Assembly: GCF_932276165.1 (NCBI RefSeq)
Contig: NC_063997.1
Location: 1,002,001-1,066,000 of the forward strand
DNA length: 64,000 bases
Reading direction: 5' to 3'
Source of the DNA: Plutella xylostella
Taxonomy: Eukaryota > Arthropoda > Insecta > Lepidoptera > Plutellidae
The position numbers and the translations under genes are program-made. Below, piece after piece: positions 34,745 to 45,585 of this stretch; positions within the stretch are counted from its first letter, which is position 1, and each line of letters starts with the position of its first letter. A model generated the notes under the pieces. It saw only the letters and a program-made list of their open reading frames with translations. It was not told the origin of the DNA and ran no database searches.

Positions 34745-35655
34745 TAGGGTTTCGTTTTTCCCGACCTTTTTCTGTTCCCGGGAAACGGGAATTTTTTTCA
34801 AGATTTCCCGGGAATTCCCGGGAAACGGGAATTTATTTTAAATGATTGGTTTTGCTATTTTCGGGTATTAAAAGTCTATTTAAACACTTACAATTTAATC
34901 AAATATACTTTTATCACTCGTATAGGTAGAAAAAAGCAACAGTCAGATAAATTAACAACCAAAATTATAATTATTTGTTTTACATGCCAAATTATTTGTT
35001 TTTCTTAATTGTAAATTAAACAATAACCAGTTTGAAAATAATATTATTATGACATATAATTAAAATAGAAAATTAATTACACTTGAGGTAATGTTTTAGA
35101 AAAATTTATTCATTCAACGATTTATCGCTCAACCTACTTCTTATTTTGGTTTTTTCTATGCGTTAGTAATTTTATAAAAAATAAAAGCGGACACAAAACG
35201 GGGACATAAAATAAAAATATGACAGGCGTCACACTAGCGTTAGCTTTTACATACTCTTTAGTCTTTGGTCACAAATGTAAAAGCCGATCAATTGTTTGGT
35301 TTTCGGTAGGTGGTAGGACCAACAGATAAATAAATATGAAAATATTGAATCAGGAAGAGGTGAAACAAGGTGATGTTGATGAGTCATTTATCTTTGCAAT
35401 GCAGCTGCGCGAAAACAATAACACGTATGATTTTCCAATAATTTACAACAAAACCGAGTTTCTGATCGTAGATGACAAGCCTGCCGATATTTTTTTTTGG
35501 TTCAAGTTAAGAGAAACAGATAAATAAAGATGAAAATATAGCATAGAATCGATTAAAAACCAAACCCGGGAATTCCCGGGAATGCTATTTTTTTTCCCGG
35601 TTTCGGGAAAGACAAATTTCCCGGGAATTCCCGGGAAGACGGGAACGAAACCCTA
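34745..35655. mobile_element. Non-autonomous hAT-type transposon with 8-bp target duplication
   Basis: The termini TAGGGTTTCG and CGAAACCCTA are inverted, and the element is flanked on both sides by ATTCCGAT (34737-34744 and 35656-35663). An 8-bp duplication is the hallmark of hAT insertion. Both subterminal regions carry repeated palindromes of the type cccgggaattcccggg. Its 911 bp are too short for a transposase. It holds a 63-codon ORF at 35336-35527 of unknown meaning. Confidence 0.85.
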
Positions 35656-35822
35656 ATTCCGATCAATGCGGAACAGTGAAAAATGTACAAAAGTTATAAC
35701 GCACATCAAACAGCTAAAGTGACCATGGATTCTGCTGGTCGGCGGATTTCCACACAGTAGGTATTACTGGGTCAAAAAATATAATTGTGGCCGGCAAAGA
35801 TTATTTGATCTTGAAGAGACTG

Positions 35823-35977
35823 CGACTAGGCAAACGTAGTGTGGGACGCCCTCTGGCTAGATGAAATGACGACTTACGAAAGGTGGTTGGTTATGATTGG
35901 ATGTGGAAAGCTATAGATCGCATCCATTGGTGTGCTTTGGGAGAGGCCTACGTCCAGAAGTGATGATAATGATGAAA
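35823..35977 (+). mobile_element. LINE 3' end fragment (gatga tail)
   Basis: gggagaggcctacgtccaga followed by tgatgataatgatga, with gctagatgaaatgacgac upstream. It is a diverged relative of 5683-5820. Confidence 0.65.
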
Positions 35978-35984
35978 AATAATG

Positions 35985-36131
35985 CGATGCGAGCACAAGT
36001 TTCGAACCTCCGTTAAAGTAGCGTATCGTCAACTGTCACTGTCAAAATGTAAGGCAAAGTTAGTTCCAAAAATGACATTTATTTTTCTCATATGTTAGGT
36101 GGAATTTCACCAAACGCTAAACGTATTTATA
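35985..36131 (-). repeat. Fragment of the 270-bp dispersed repeat (see 50815)
   Basis: Reverse complement of the right part of 50815-51085 (ttccaaaaatgacatttatt, ggtggaatttcaccaaacgc). It stops abruptly at 36131. Confidence 0.6.
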
Positions 36132-36393
36132 GATGGACTTTTTCGTGCGTGACCTTCCTTGCGGGGTGACAGACGCAGAGGGGACAAGGTACCCAAGACG
36201 ACAGCGGGTAGCGGGAGAGGTAGCGGGGAAGGGCAACGCGTGCACTGCACGTCATTATTTCGGCAGTCTCGGCCGCGCAGTCGAGGCGGCCACATGTGTT
36301 GTAGAATCTGTCATAATTTGAGTACGACGCACATGAGACCACTGATCCTGTGACCATTAGTCTCAAGATGAGTGTTGAAGCCAGAGCCACCAT
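36127..36393 (-). CDS. Possible secreted Cys-rich small protein (first exon?)
   Basis: An 88-codon minus-strand frame in a GC-rich island within AT-rich DNA. The N-terminus MVALASTLILRLMVTGSVVS looks like a signal peptide, then CASYSNYDRFYNTCGRLDC with further Cys. The last ~35 codons (below ~36230) overlap a repeat also seen at 37160-37220, so the true exon, if any, probably ends earlier. No homologue is recognised and no clear donor or partner exon was found. It may be a chance frame. Confidence 0.25.
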   Translation of the reverse strand: MVALASTLILRLMVTGSVVSCASYSNYDRFYNTCGRLDCAAETAEIMTCSARVALPRYLSRYPLSSWVPCPLCVCHPARKVTHEKVHL

Positions 36394-36891
36394 AATCCTT
36401 GGAATATATTTACCTTTTTAATTTTTATTATCTATGATTCATCAATAAAATAACGTCAAAACAACAAATCGTATAATTTTGCAAATAGAAGTAACAAATA
36501 AATTATAGATTACATTATAAAACTATACTCTTCGGAGGCTTCCTGTAGAACCGTGTGCCGAATCAGCCCTGCTTCGCGGCTAAAGATTGGTGCGGCCATA
36601 ATGAGGAAGGCAGACTTAATGACACGACAGACTAAATGAAAACGATGATGAAGATGATGATGACGAAGACGATGGACAAGTTCAAACAGAGAGTGAACAT
36701 GAAAGTGAAAGTGACATGGAAATTAATTTATAAAATAAAATACTTTTACATAAATGAATGCAAATAGTCTGAGTATGCCTAACTGCCATAAATACATTTA
36801 TTTGAATAAAATAAATAATGAAACTAGTTTTAAGAACCTATATACCTATCAACTTCATTTACTATTAAATTACGTCACAAATACACTCACG

Positions 36892-37088
36892 GGCAATAAA
36901 AAGTTCCACTCACAAACTGCCGACACCATGAACAAAATATTACTTAACGTTTTTAGTTGTTAATATCCTGATCCTCTGTTAAATGTACCTACTTGAATGA
37001 TGCGGAAGGCGCCATTAAGCTAGATTTTTCCATTTGGGAGTAATGTGGTGCTTTTCTAACTGGAACTTTTTCATTGCCTGTGAGTGTA
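36892..37088. repeat. MITE, CACTCACGGGCAATGAAAAA family
   Basis: Ends tacactcacgggcaataaaa and tttttcattgcctgtgagtg then ta, 197 bp. Confidence 0.75.
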
Positions 37089-37195
37089 GTTACAAGTCAT
37101 CGTGAGATTTATCCGGGCAAACTTTTCTCCGTGTGTAGTCGTGTTCTAAAATGTCGTGCTACCTCGCCCCCGCCACCTCTTTTACCCCGCAAGGA

Positions 37196-37355
37196 GGGTC
37201 GCGCACGAAAAAGTCGATCTATAGTAGTCTGTCATACGTCTGTCAGTTAGTAAACAATGTATGTAAAATGTATGTCACAGGGTCGCGCACGAAAAAGTCG
37301 ATCTATAGTAGTCTGTCATACGTCTGTCAGTTAGTAAACAATGTATGTAAAATTT
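37196..37355 (+). repeat. 84-bp tandem duplication
   Basis: Two adjacent near-identical copies starting gggtcgcgcacgaaaaagtc at 37196 and 37280. The same start is found in the opposite orientation at 36125-36160. Confidence 0.85.
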
Positions 37356-37379
37356 GATTTAAATACCCTATAAGTGACC

Positions 37380-37740
37380 CTTCGTGTAGATTCGAAAATA
37401 GTATCGAATCCGGTGCTCGCTGCACAAAGGTGCGATCACAGGATTCGATACTATTTTCGAAACTACACTAAGGGCACTTTTACCAAACGCTAAAGGTATA
37501 TGAAGTAGTATTTAAATCAAATTTTAAATACATTGTGTACTAACTGACAGACGTATGACAGCCTACTAAATACGTTTAGCGTTTGGTGAATTTATATATT
37601 TGTGCAATAAAGGATTAAATAAATAAATAAATAAATTCCGCCTAACTATGGAAAAAACAAATGTCACTTTTGGAACTAACACATTTGCCTTACATTTTGA
37701 CAGTGACATTTGACGATACGCAACGTAGACTGAGGTTTCG
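37380..37740. repeat. Composite dispersed repeat with nested MITE
   Basis: Matches 50815-51085 (gattcgatactattttcgaa, ccaaacgctaaa.., tgccttacattttgacagtg). The MITE with accaaacgctaaa ends is at 37488-37592, and a short (aaat) run near 37615 marks a further small insertion. Confidence 0.65.
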
Positions 37741-38280
37741 AATCTTATAATCGCTGCATAGCATCAACCACAATTATTGATACTATCGATAGACTATTGA
37801 ACTATCGTAATTCCTACAAGTATTGATAGAGGACTATCACGGGGCAACACTAATTTCAGCACATTATTACCAGATATTAGGCCATTGAGTGATCGGTCAA
37901 TAAGTAACATTCCACATAATTTTATGAGTACCTACATAATACTTAAAACAGAAACTTGGGTCTTTCCCCATAATGTTATAATTATAACTTAATTAAGTAA
38001 GAACAACTTATATGTCTATAATTACACCAACAGTGTTTTTCATAATGATCGTATCATTTCTTAGAAGCGATTATTTACTAGATCTGTAAACAAATACAAT
38101 GTGTCTATTATATTTATAATCTAGGCCTGAGATCAAGCTATGACTCGACTAATAGTGCAATATCATAGTCAACATCGCTTTTAATTATATTGCATTCAAT
38201 AATATCATTTTTTTTTATCCACATTTATATGCATATACTTACCGCATTTTTTCATATACTTGGCAAGAAAGGTAAACAAT

Positions 38281-38434
38281 CTTACCCCCTTATTCATAGA
38301 AAAGTTACAAGACGTTTTAACTAATATACTGTTTTGTCCCTCTCTGTCAATGAACAAATTGTTCTTTGTCGGAGAGGGACAAAACAGTTTATTAGTTAAA
38401 ACGTTCTGTAACTTTTCTATGAATAAGGGGGTTA
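38281..38434. repeat. MITE: 154-bp near-perfect hairpin
   Basis: Arms of about 62 bp (ttaccccc-ttattcatagaa and its partner ttctatgaataagggggtta) around a ~28-bp loop. It could fold into a long stem when transcribed. Confidence 0.8.
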
Positions 38435-38692
38435 GTGTATATTTTTATTTGAATTTATTTAAAAACAAGGTTGTAAATTAAAAAATAAGAAAAAAAAATT
38501 GGATTATTTCGAAATACTTAAGTACAAGCAAAAATGGTTACTTTCGCAATGAAACCATTAGTTTTAGCTGTAGTTAATTTGATTGATAATGTTTTGATTA
38601 AAAAGACACTCTATTGATCATTCTATATTTACACCCTAATATTACGTAATACTATAATTATGAAACTGTAAATATAGCAATATCAGTCCTAT
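38435..38692. other. Nothing recognised
   Basis: AT-rich spacer ending in the CTAT target duplication of the next element. Confidence 0.5.
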
Positions 38693-39811
38693 GGGTGAAT
38701 TTCCCGCGGCCAAAAATTGCGTGGCATCAATGAAATCGGTACTAAAAAACCAAGTTATAATTTTCTAATATTTTTTTCCGGTTAAGTGAAATAGTTATCT
38801 ATGTGTAGCACTAAATATTTTATTAATAGGATTAATGGATATTTAAAAAAAAAAAATTAAACCCCCAAATCTTTCATTGCCGTGTCTGTCCCCACGTTAC
38901 CACGTTTTGTATTATTCTTCATTGATGAAAAAATATTGAGTATTGATAGTTAAACTTAGTTTCATTTGATACATTAATAGTTAAAGTATTGTCACGGAAT
39001 ACATTTATTGAAATATATAAAGAATATAACGAACGGTAAGTGAAAATTCATGTGTCCCAGAACTTCTGTTCATCGCCGTGTCCTAAACATGATCAAGGCT
39101 ATTGTTTTACCTATGAACTTGGGTGCCCCCCACAGTGCGCTAATCGTTTCTTACAAGTGTCGCCTAACTGCTCGACGTGGAAGGAGATACATCGGTGCCC
39201 GCGTTTTTGCGCTATAGTGAAAATCAGTAAAAATTTTGGGGACTGGACATTTTTTCTTTCATTGCCGTGGATAGATATAACTTCTATAAAATTTAGTTTG
39301 TCTTCTAGAGTAAGCATTCAAAAGAAAGCTTTTTGAAAATATTTACCTTATAAAGTGTTTATTTCTTCGAATAGTTAATACTTTTTTAGTTATTTACATT
39401 TAATGCCTTGATTTTCATCGCCATGCTTTCATTTCCGTGGCTTCCGTGGCCAATATTTGCTATGGCAATGAAAAAAAAACCACGGCAATGAAAAAAATTT
39501 CATTGCCATGTCTTGTAAAATAATTTGTATTCATTGCCGTGGTTATGTTATTCATTTCCGTTGCCAGGTAATTCATTTCCGTGACTTATGTTTTCATCGC
39601 CGTGGTATGTATGATTAGGCACAGTAACATATCTTTTACCTGTAATACAGGTAATACCGATCACTGACATTAACTACAGAACTAGTCAAATTACCTCTTT
39701 TTGCAGTGCGTTAAAACGGATGCGTATCGTGATGTATAAAAACGAAATATATAATATTACATTAATAATAACAATCACAACATAATTATAATGAACGTTA
39801 TGTATAAATAA

Positions 39812-40163
39812 GACCGGTGGTAGCTCAGTCGGGTAAGCGCCCGCTTCCCACTCCAATAATGCGGGTGCGAATTCCGGCGCTGACATGTACCAATGTGTTC
39901 CTTTGAATTTAAATACAATGTATACCATCGCTCTTACGGTGAAGGAAAACATCGTGAAGAACCCTGCATATCTACTTATAGATTTAGCACATCTAGATAA
40001 TATGTGAACCCACCAACTCGCTGTGGACCAGCGTGGTGGGAAATGGTCCAAGCTTAGAAAGGCAGCAGCTTAGACCTTGGGGATATGCACATTGCACAAA
40101 GGGCCCATTCGAGAGAGCCAGGTGCAGGTACTTACACCTCCCACGGATAGTAGAATAGAATAT
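39812..40163 (+). mobile_element. tRNA-derived SINE, family 1, copy 1
   Basis: The head has a tRNA-like A box (ggtagctcagtcgggtaagc) and a decayed B box (ggtgcgaattccgg), then a body with taccatcgctcttacggtga and a 3' part ggggatatgcac..tcgagagagccagg, ending in an agaat repeat. The 3' part matches the end of the LINE at 40735-41265. Confidence 0.8.
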
Positions 40164-40166
40164 AAT

Positions 40167-40722
40167 ACAACATACGTCTCTGCAGGAACTCATCTGGATG
40201 CTAAGTGGCCTTAATGCTGCTTGCAACGTGTAGGCTTCCGTATGAACTTGGGCAAGACAAAAGTCATGTAGAATGTTCACATAAAACCGGAGCCGGTGAT
40301 CGTTCGTGAGACAACTATCGAAGTTGTGCAATAATATGACTACCTCAGGCAGACTATTCGGCTAGGCAGAAGCAACTTCGACAAGGAGGCTGAAAGGCGC
40401 ATCCAACAGTCTTCAACCATTGCGCCCTGCCAGTTATGACATATGGTGAGAGACCTGGACACTGATGGTGGGACTGGTCCACCGATTTAAAGTCACTCAG
40501 CGTGCTATGGAGAGAGCTATGCTTGGGGTTTCTCTAATGGATGGTATCAGAAAAGAAGTTATACGTCAGATGACTAAGGTTACCAACATAGCTGTCAAAA
40601 TATGCAAGTATAGGCAGGTAGCCGGTAGTGGCTGGATTCGGAAGACCGAGGACCGAGTGTTGTGGCGCTCCTTGGGAGAGGCCTATGTCCAGCATTGGAT
40701 GATTATAGGCTGATGATGACAA
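40167..40722 (+). pseudogene. Decayed RTE-like LINE ORF end
   Basis: Broken by stops and frameshifts. Readable pieces are FRMNLGKTKVM, YDYLRQTIRLGR..DKEAERRIQ and, in the last ORF, KVTQRAMERAMLGVSL and LWRSLGEAYVQ, followed by a gatga tail. This is the familiar C-terminus of lepidopteran endonuclease-reverse transcriptase elements. Confidence 0.75.
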
Positions 40723-40734
40723 CATGTACATTTC

Positions 40735-41265
40735 ATATTCTATTCTATTCTATTCTGGTAGGGGGTGAAGCTCCTGTACGTGGCTCTCTCGAGTGGAACC
40801 TTTGTACATATCCCCTTGATTTCAGCGCAGCCAGCCTAGCTCCCGAGTGAACTGGAGTAGCAAGCCTGGGTGTTCTAATAGCTGAGATAGGCGCTCTGTT
40901 GGTCCAAGAATAGATAATCTTGTTTCTGTAGTAGGTGGACAAGCTAACAGAATGTGTTCAACCGTCTCATCTACTTCCTTACATGTCCTACATAAGGGAC
41001 TAGTTGAGTTACCTATGGTATATAAGTGTTTATTCACGCAACAGTGTCCTGTTATTAATCCTACCATTAATGATATATTACTACGGGACAGTTTGAGTAA
41101 GTAGCGTGTAAATTTATAGTTGTGTGATGGAATGAACGCTTTAGTTTGTCTACAGTCTACCCGGTTTCGCCACTCCTGATTGTGTTCGGATAGTGTTTTA
41201 TCTGTAAGACATTGCCTTATTGCCTTTGGTGCCAGAGCAATAAATGGTTGTGGTCCTATAGGTAC
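40735..41265 (-). mobile_element. LINE 3' fragment with RNase H-like end and (agaat) tail
   Basis: The minus frame reads LALAPKAIRQ-like, then LVGLITGHCCVNKHLYTIG and SPLCRTCKEVDETVEHIL-type text with a CxxC..H zinc motif, ending at the TGA near 40822. Its 3' UTR ends in ttcaccccctaccagaatag. It probably derives from an RNase H-bearing Jockey/R1-group LINE. Confidence 0.7.
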
Positions 41266-41345
41266 ATTTCATATTATTATACCAATTAAAATATATTATG
41301 ATTTAGCATAAAGTTCATAAAATATTCTATCATATCATATAATGT

Positions 41346-41632
41346 GTGTTAAATTACACAACACCATCAAACCCTCTAGCACCACAACCTAAAGATAGGT
41401 GCGATGACGAGAAAAGCGAGGAGGAGCGGTTAAGTGCACATGTTCAGCAAAAGCAAAGCGGGGCTACATGGGGAGACGCTCTATGTTTAGGTTTTGGTGC
41501 AAGGAGTTTTGACTGCGTTATTATTATTGGCGCTATGTAGGGAGACGCTTAGCTGACCAACATATGCACCTAACCGCACCTATGTTTATATTTTGGTGCT
41601 AGGTGTTTTGCCGGTGTTGTGTAATTCAGCAC
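41346..41632. repeat. MITE with ttacacaacacc ends
   Basis: tgttaaattacacaacacc and ggtgttgtgtaattcagcac are inverted ends 287 bp apart. The interior holds repeated ggagacgct and ttttggtgcaagg segments. Confidence 0.65.
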
Positions 41633-42594
41633 AGAGAACTCATGTCATATTATAGTATATTTTATGAATTTTACATAAAATGAACAGTATACATATTGGG
41701 TATTATACCTTATAAAAATATAGATGTTATAGGTAAGGTTTATTATATGTTGTGAACGTTATTAGTGTGAAATGAAACATTTTGTTTTATACGTCGCAAT
41801 ACGGACCCCACAATGCTACTTAGAGAATTCCATACTATATTCTTATTTTTTTATACAAACTGTCGTTCTTTCTTTCGTTCCAATATCTATCCAAATATTT
41901 CTGCCATACATGCCTGTCTAAGTTTGCGTTTCCCTCACAGTCTTTTTTAAAAATTGCAGTGGATTGATTCTTTCATTTCCATTGTAAACAGTTCTTTCAT
42001 TGCCGTGGAAGTTTGTTTCATTGCCGTGGGCTTTTGTTTCATTGCCGTGGACGCTTGTTTCATTGCCGTGAACGCATGTTTCATCGCCGTGGCACGAAAT
42101 TTTTAATCATCCGTATCTCGTTAAGTTTTTAACTTATCTGCTACCCATTTAGTAAGAACACTAACATTAACAAAAACTTTAATAAAAGCGTTTTTCTAAT
42201 ATAAAAAACCTTAAGATAAAAAAGTCCACGGAAATGAAGATTTTTTAGGACTTGTTGAAATCCACCCCTATATTAATTACAAACACCCACGTAAGTAAGT
42301 ATATATACTATAAGAAGATCTATTTCCGTGGAAGCAAGATCAAAGCCTGTAACCAATAAAGGTGATATTGCTTTGAGGTGTCCTCAAGCTTAATGAGGAG
42401 TTTCTAAGGCGGAATGAGCGGGGCTACAGGCGACACTCGCCGTTATTATCACGATGTTTAATTGTACGACACTTTCCTTTGAAAACTGTTCATCGGCAAC
42501 TCATTAACAAAAGAGATATTTTTTGTATGATCTTGTACATTTAATAAATACTAGGCATTATTCTTACTGAAATATTTCAGAAAAACATAAAGTG

Positions 42595-42675
42595 AATTTT
42601 CAAATTCGTAGAATAAAAGTTGTTCAAAAAAAGGCCCTGAATCACCCTTATTGAGCTTATTATGACACCCTGTAT
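42595..42675. repeat. Truncated MITE (acaccctgta end)
   Basis: attcgtagaataaaagttgt and gacaccctgtata match the right half of 10537-10729. Confidence 0.55.
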
Positions 42676-42811
42676 AGTATAGACAAGGACTTCTAGAGTA
42701 ATTTGGACATTTTACGGAAACAGAAATGCATAGTATATCTCTGTGTCTCGATTAAAGTAAATAACTTCTCTCCTCTCAGCCTATCGCACTACCAACCACT
42801 TTCTCGACATC

Positions 42812-42903
42812 ACCAAAGGTTAACTGGTAGAGAATGCTACTAGCATTAAGTTCGCCTTTGTACAATGTTTTTATGTGCAATAAAGAATTTATAATAATAA
42901 TAA
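42812..42903 (+). mobile_element. LINE 3' tail fragment
   Basis: aactggtagagaatgctact, cgcctttgtacaatg and gcaataaagaattt then (ataata)n. Related to 25250-25390. Confidence 0.55.
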
Positions 42904-43611
42904 TAGTAACTGTAAAAAAGTTTGCACGTTTGTAGACTAGTTTGTAGAGTTCTAGTTTAAACTCGGTCGGCCTATAGACAACTGATTTGTATGAAAGCTC
43001 TGGACTATAACCGGTTCTATTCTAAACCAGTACTGTCTTTAGACTCTGTTTTATAATAAGGGGGACTATGTTTACTAGCAATAATGATTACAAACTCTGT
43101 TTAAAACACAAATGAGAATGGCCAATTCTGACCCGCTTTGCAGCCACTAACCAAACCTATTTTTATTCAATGATAAAGGTGTTCTAAATGACGGAAAAAT
43201 ATAATATATTAAAAAATCTAAACCACGTTAAAAAAAAACTTAGTCGGAAGCAGGAAACATCTAGTCAGTACGAAGACTTGCTCTTTCAGCACCTATATCT
43301 TCGTTCCCCCATGCCTCATAATAATAAAATTTACACCAGGATATACTGTAGTCAAGGGCTACACATCAGCATATGTTTCATCAATGGCTGCTCTGGCGGG
43401 TCATGGCGCCATAGAGAAAACGTCATTTTCCTTTGGAACCTATACCCATGTGCAAAGTAAATTCCTCGCAGATAAGTAAATGATAACATTTTATCTGGAA
43501 CATACGGTATTATCAACCTTATCAGCATCGGGATTGTAGCAAAGTCCGGCTGAATAGACGATACCTAATATAAGCTGTAGAGTAAGAACAAGCATAGAAT
43601 GGGCATAGAGT
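42904..43611. other. Intergenic, nothing recognised
   Basis: A 90-codon open frame at 43188-43460 has no recognisable domain and low coding character. No splice context. Confidence 0.5.
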
Positions 43612-43784
43612 CTAACCCTCAAATTCATAGAACGTATTGTAAATTTACAACAAGGTTAAAATTCACTTTGAAACACACGAGTTTCGACTTTTTACGTCAG
43701 TGAAAAGGTTGAAAATCGTATATGGCAACAAAAATTTTAAGCCTATTGTAAAGTGTCAAAAAGCTCTATGAATTTGGGGGTTAA
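43612..43784. repeat. MITE with aaattcatagaac ends
   Basis: taaccctcaaattcataga and tctatgaatttgggggttaa are inverted ends, about 173 bp in all. Its ends resemble those of the hairpin at 38281. Confidence 0.65.
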
Positions 43785-43789
43785 TAAAT

Positions 43790-43945
43790 AAAACCCCCGA
43801 CATTCAACACTAAAAGTCGTATAATTTTCAAACTGCTGATCATATTTCCACGAAATACGTATGAATAAGAACACTCAGGGTAACATTACCTTCGACTCTA
43901 AAAAACAAAACTAAAATCGGTTCAGCCGTTTGAGAGAAACGTGAG
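43790..43945. repeat. Dispersed repeat beginning aacccccgacattcaacac
   Basis: Related to 9881-10058 and 32265-32510 (ctgatcatatttccacgaaa, gttcagccgtttgagag). Confidence 0.55.
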
Positions 43946-44197
43946 CATATTTATTATAAAATATTATATAGTTTATTAAAACATGATCATTAAAGTTTTT
44001 TGTGGTGGGTCACCATTTTAAGTCTCGCTATTCATATAAGTACCTAAACCTAATTGCTACGCGATTTTTTTATTGCAGCGTGCGCATCGACATAAATAAA
44101 CTAATTTGCTTTATTTTTATAACAAACATCGCGCCATAAAATAATTACAGTGCCTCACTAACTTTAAGTGATAAAAAAACTCTATTCTTTTACATCA

Positions 44198-44441
44198 TAC
44201 ACTCACGGGCAATGAAAGGGTTCCACTGAGAAAATCACCAAATTACTTCTAAACGGAAAAGGCTAGCTTAATGCCGTCTTCTGCAACATTGAAGTATATT
44301 AAACAGAGCATCAGGATATTACCAACTAAAATCGGTAATATTTTGTTCCAATTTTTTATTAAATCTTTGAAACAACAAACAATTGGGGTCGTTTGTTGAC
44401 GGAATTTTGTGAGTGGAACTTTTTCATTGCCCGGCAGTGTA
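44198..44441. repeat. MITE, CACTCACGGGCAATGAAAAA family, longest copy
   Basis: tacactcacgggcaatgaaa and gaactttttcattgcccggc then agtgta, 244 bp. Confidence 0.75.
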
Positions 44442-44848
44442 TTGTTGTCTCTTCTAGTTATTTTAAGTCAACAGTGGGATTAAATTTATCAGTGCACTTC
44501 AACGTACCCGGCAAACTGAATAATATCTAAAACAATACCTAAGTTACTAAACCAAAAATAAAAAAGGAGAAAATATGTAATGTATTCTAGTATAAAATGT
44601 TCTGATGATCAAGTATTTTTTTTATACATACCACTTTGTACTTAGCGTAATACAGGTGGAATTTTATCAGTATCTTTCTCGTTGGTACACAGGAGAATAA
44701 TATCCGTGATATATATCTCTTACTCTGTATACTCGTATGTAAATTAATATTGCTGTCTAAGCCAAATAAAGTTTTTCTTTCTTTCTTTCTATACTTTCTA
44801 GAAAACTCAGAGCACCCACCATGCCGTAGATCGCCAAGCACTTAGAAT

Positions 44849-44949
44849 GTACAGTCAGCTGCAAAAGCTTGTTCATTGTAGATGAGTTGTGCAGCGAATT
44901 CTGCCGTCTGTTCGGTGTTCTGTATAACGACTTTTACAGCTGACTGTAC
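44849..44949. repeat. 101-bp MITE with GTACAGTCAGCTG ends
   Basis: gtacagtcagctgcaaaag and cttttacagctgactgtac are nearly perfect inverted repeats. It sits immediately next to the LINE tail at 44950, so one inserted beside the other. Confidence 0.75.
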
Positions 44950-45585
44950 CCATTTTATTTATTTATTTATTTATATATGATTCGCCAACAAAGATTACAT
45001 TAAATTCATGCTTAATAAAAATACATTAGTTAAATGATAAATGCATCTTCAATAACAGGCGAATACAGCATGCATTATAAGTAATAATTAAATTAGATTT
45101 TAAAGTTAAAGCCTTAATAATTTACATTTAAATTATAAAAAAGTACAAATCAAATATAAATTAAGTATAAATTAGAGCCTTAATAATTTACATTTAAATT
45201 ATAAAAAAGTATAATTGCATTGAAACACTATTAAAATAACATTAATTGGCAATAAATAATTTGAATTTACATTGAAATTGATAGATTGATTAAAAATAAT
45301 TAATTGATAAAATAAAATAAATATTTGAACATTTAAAATAATATGTAGCTTCGAACATGTGACTATAACAACCGCATCAGTTACTTTTTGAAAACTGGAA
45401 GCCTCTGAGATATGCAGATATCCGTTTCTTTGGTGACTGTATTAAAAGATCTACACATCCTGTTTAGTGGAGAAAATTGCCCTAAATTTGTGTTGCTTTT
45501 TCTAATGTGGAAAAGCATGTATTTATTTTTTCTAGGCAAACGTACAGGGATTGCTATTTGTAATTTGCCCATGCCATATGACATG
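44950..45585 (-). mobile_element. LINE 3' fragment: ORF C-terminus plus 3' UTR
   Basis: The minus frame 45584-45381 reads QIAIPVRLPRKNKY, FSPLNRMCRSFN and LPVFKK then stop, the typical end of a Jockey/CR1-group RT ORF. A ~400-bp AT-rich 3' UTR follows, containing a tandem pair of taataatttacatttaaatt, down to the (attta) tail. It is cut at its upstream side by the SINE at 45586. Confidence 0.7.

Larger units (their letters stand above)
38693..42267. mobile_element. TIR transposon with CATTGCCGTGG arrays, later invaded by LINEs and a SINE
   Basis: The left end GGGTGAATTTC (38693) and right end GAAATCCACCC (to 42267) are inverted, and CTAT flanks both sides (38689-38692 and 42268-42271). Subterminal zones at 38865-39615 and 41990-42110 hold many cattgccgtgg or cacggcaatg copies in both orientations, as expected for transposase-binding clusters. 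The interior 39620-41800 is filled with younger insertions. No transposase is seen. Superfamily unknown; the boundaries rest on one short inverted repeat and a 4-bp duplication. Confidence 0.6.

Noticed and set aside
39040..39336. 98-codon Cys-containing frame
   Set aside because: It lies inside the CATTGCCGTGG element, low GC, with no signal peptide or recognisable domain.
39813..39885. tRNA gene-like sequence
   Set aside because: It is the head of a SINE: the body and microsatellite tail follow, the B box is decayed and a second copy is at 45838-45904.
43188..43460. 90-codon frame
   Set aside because: No domain, no splice context and AT-rich composition. Likely chance.
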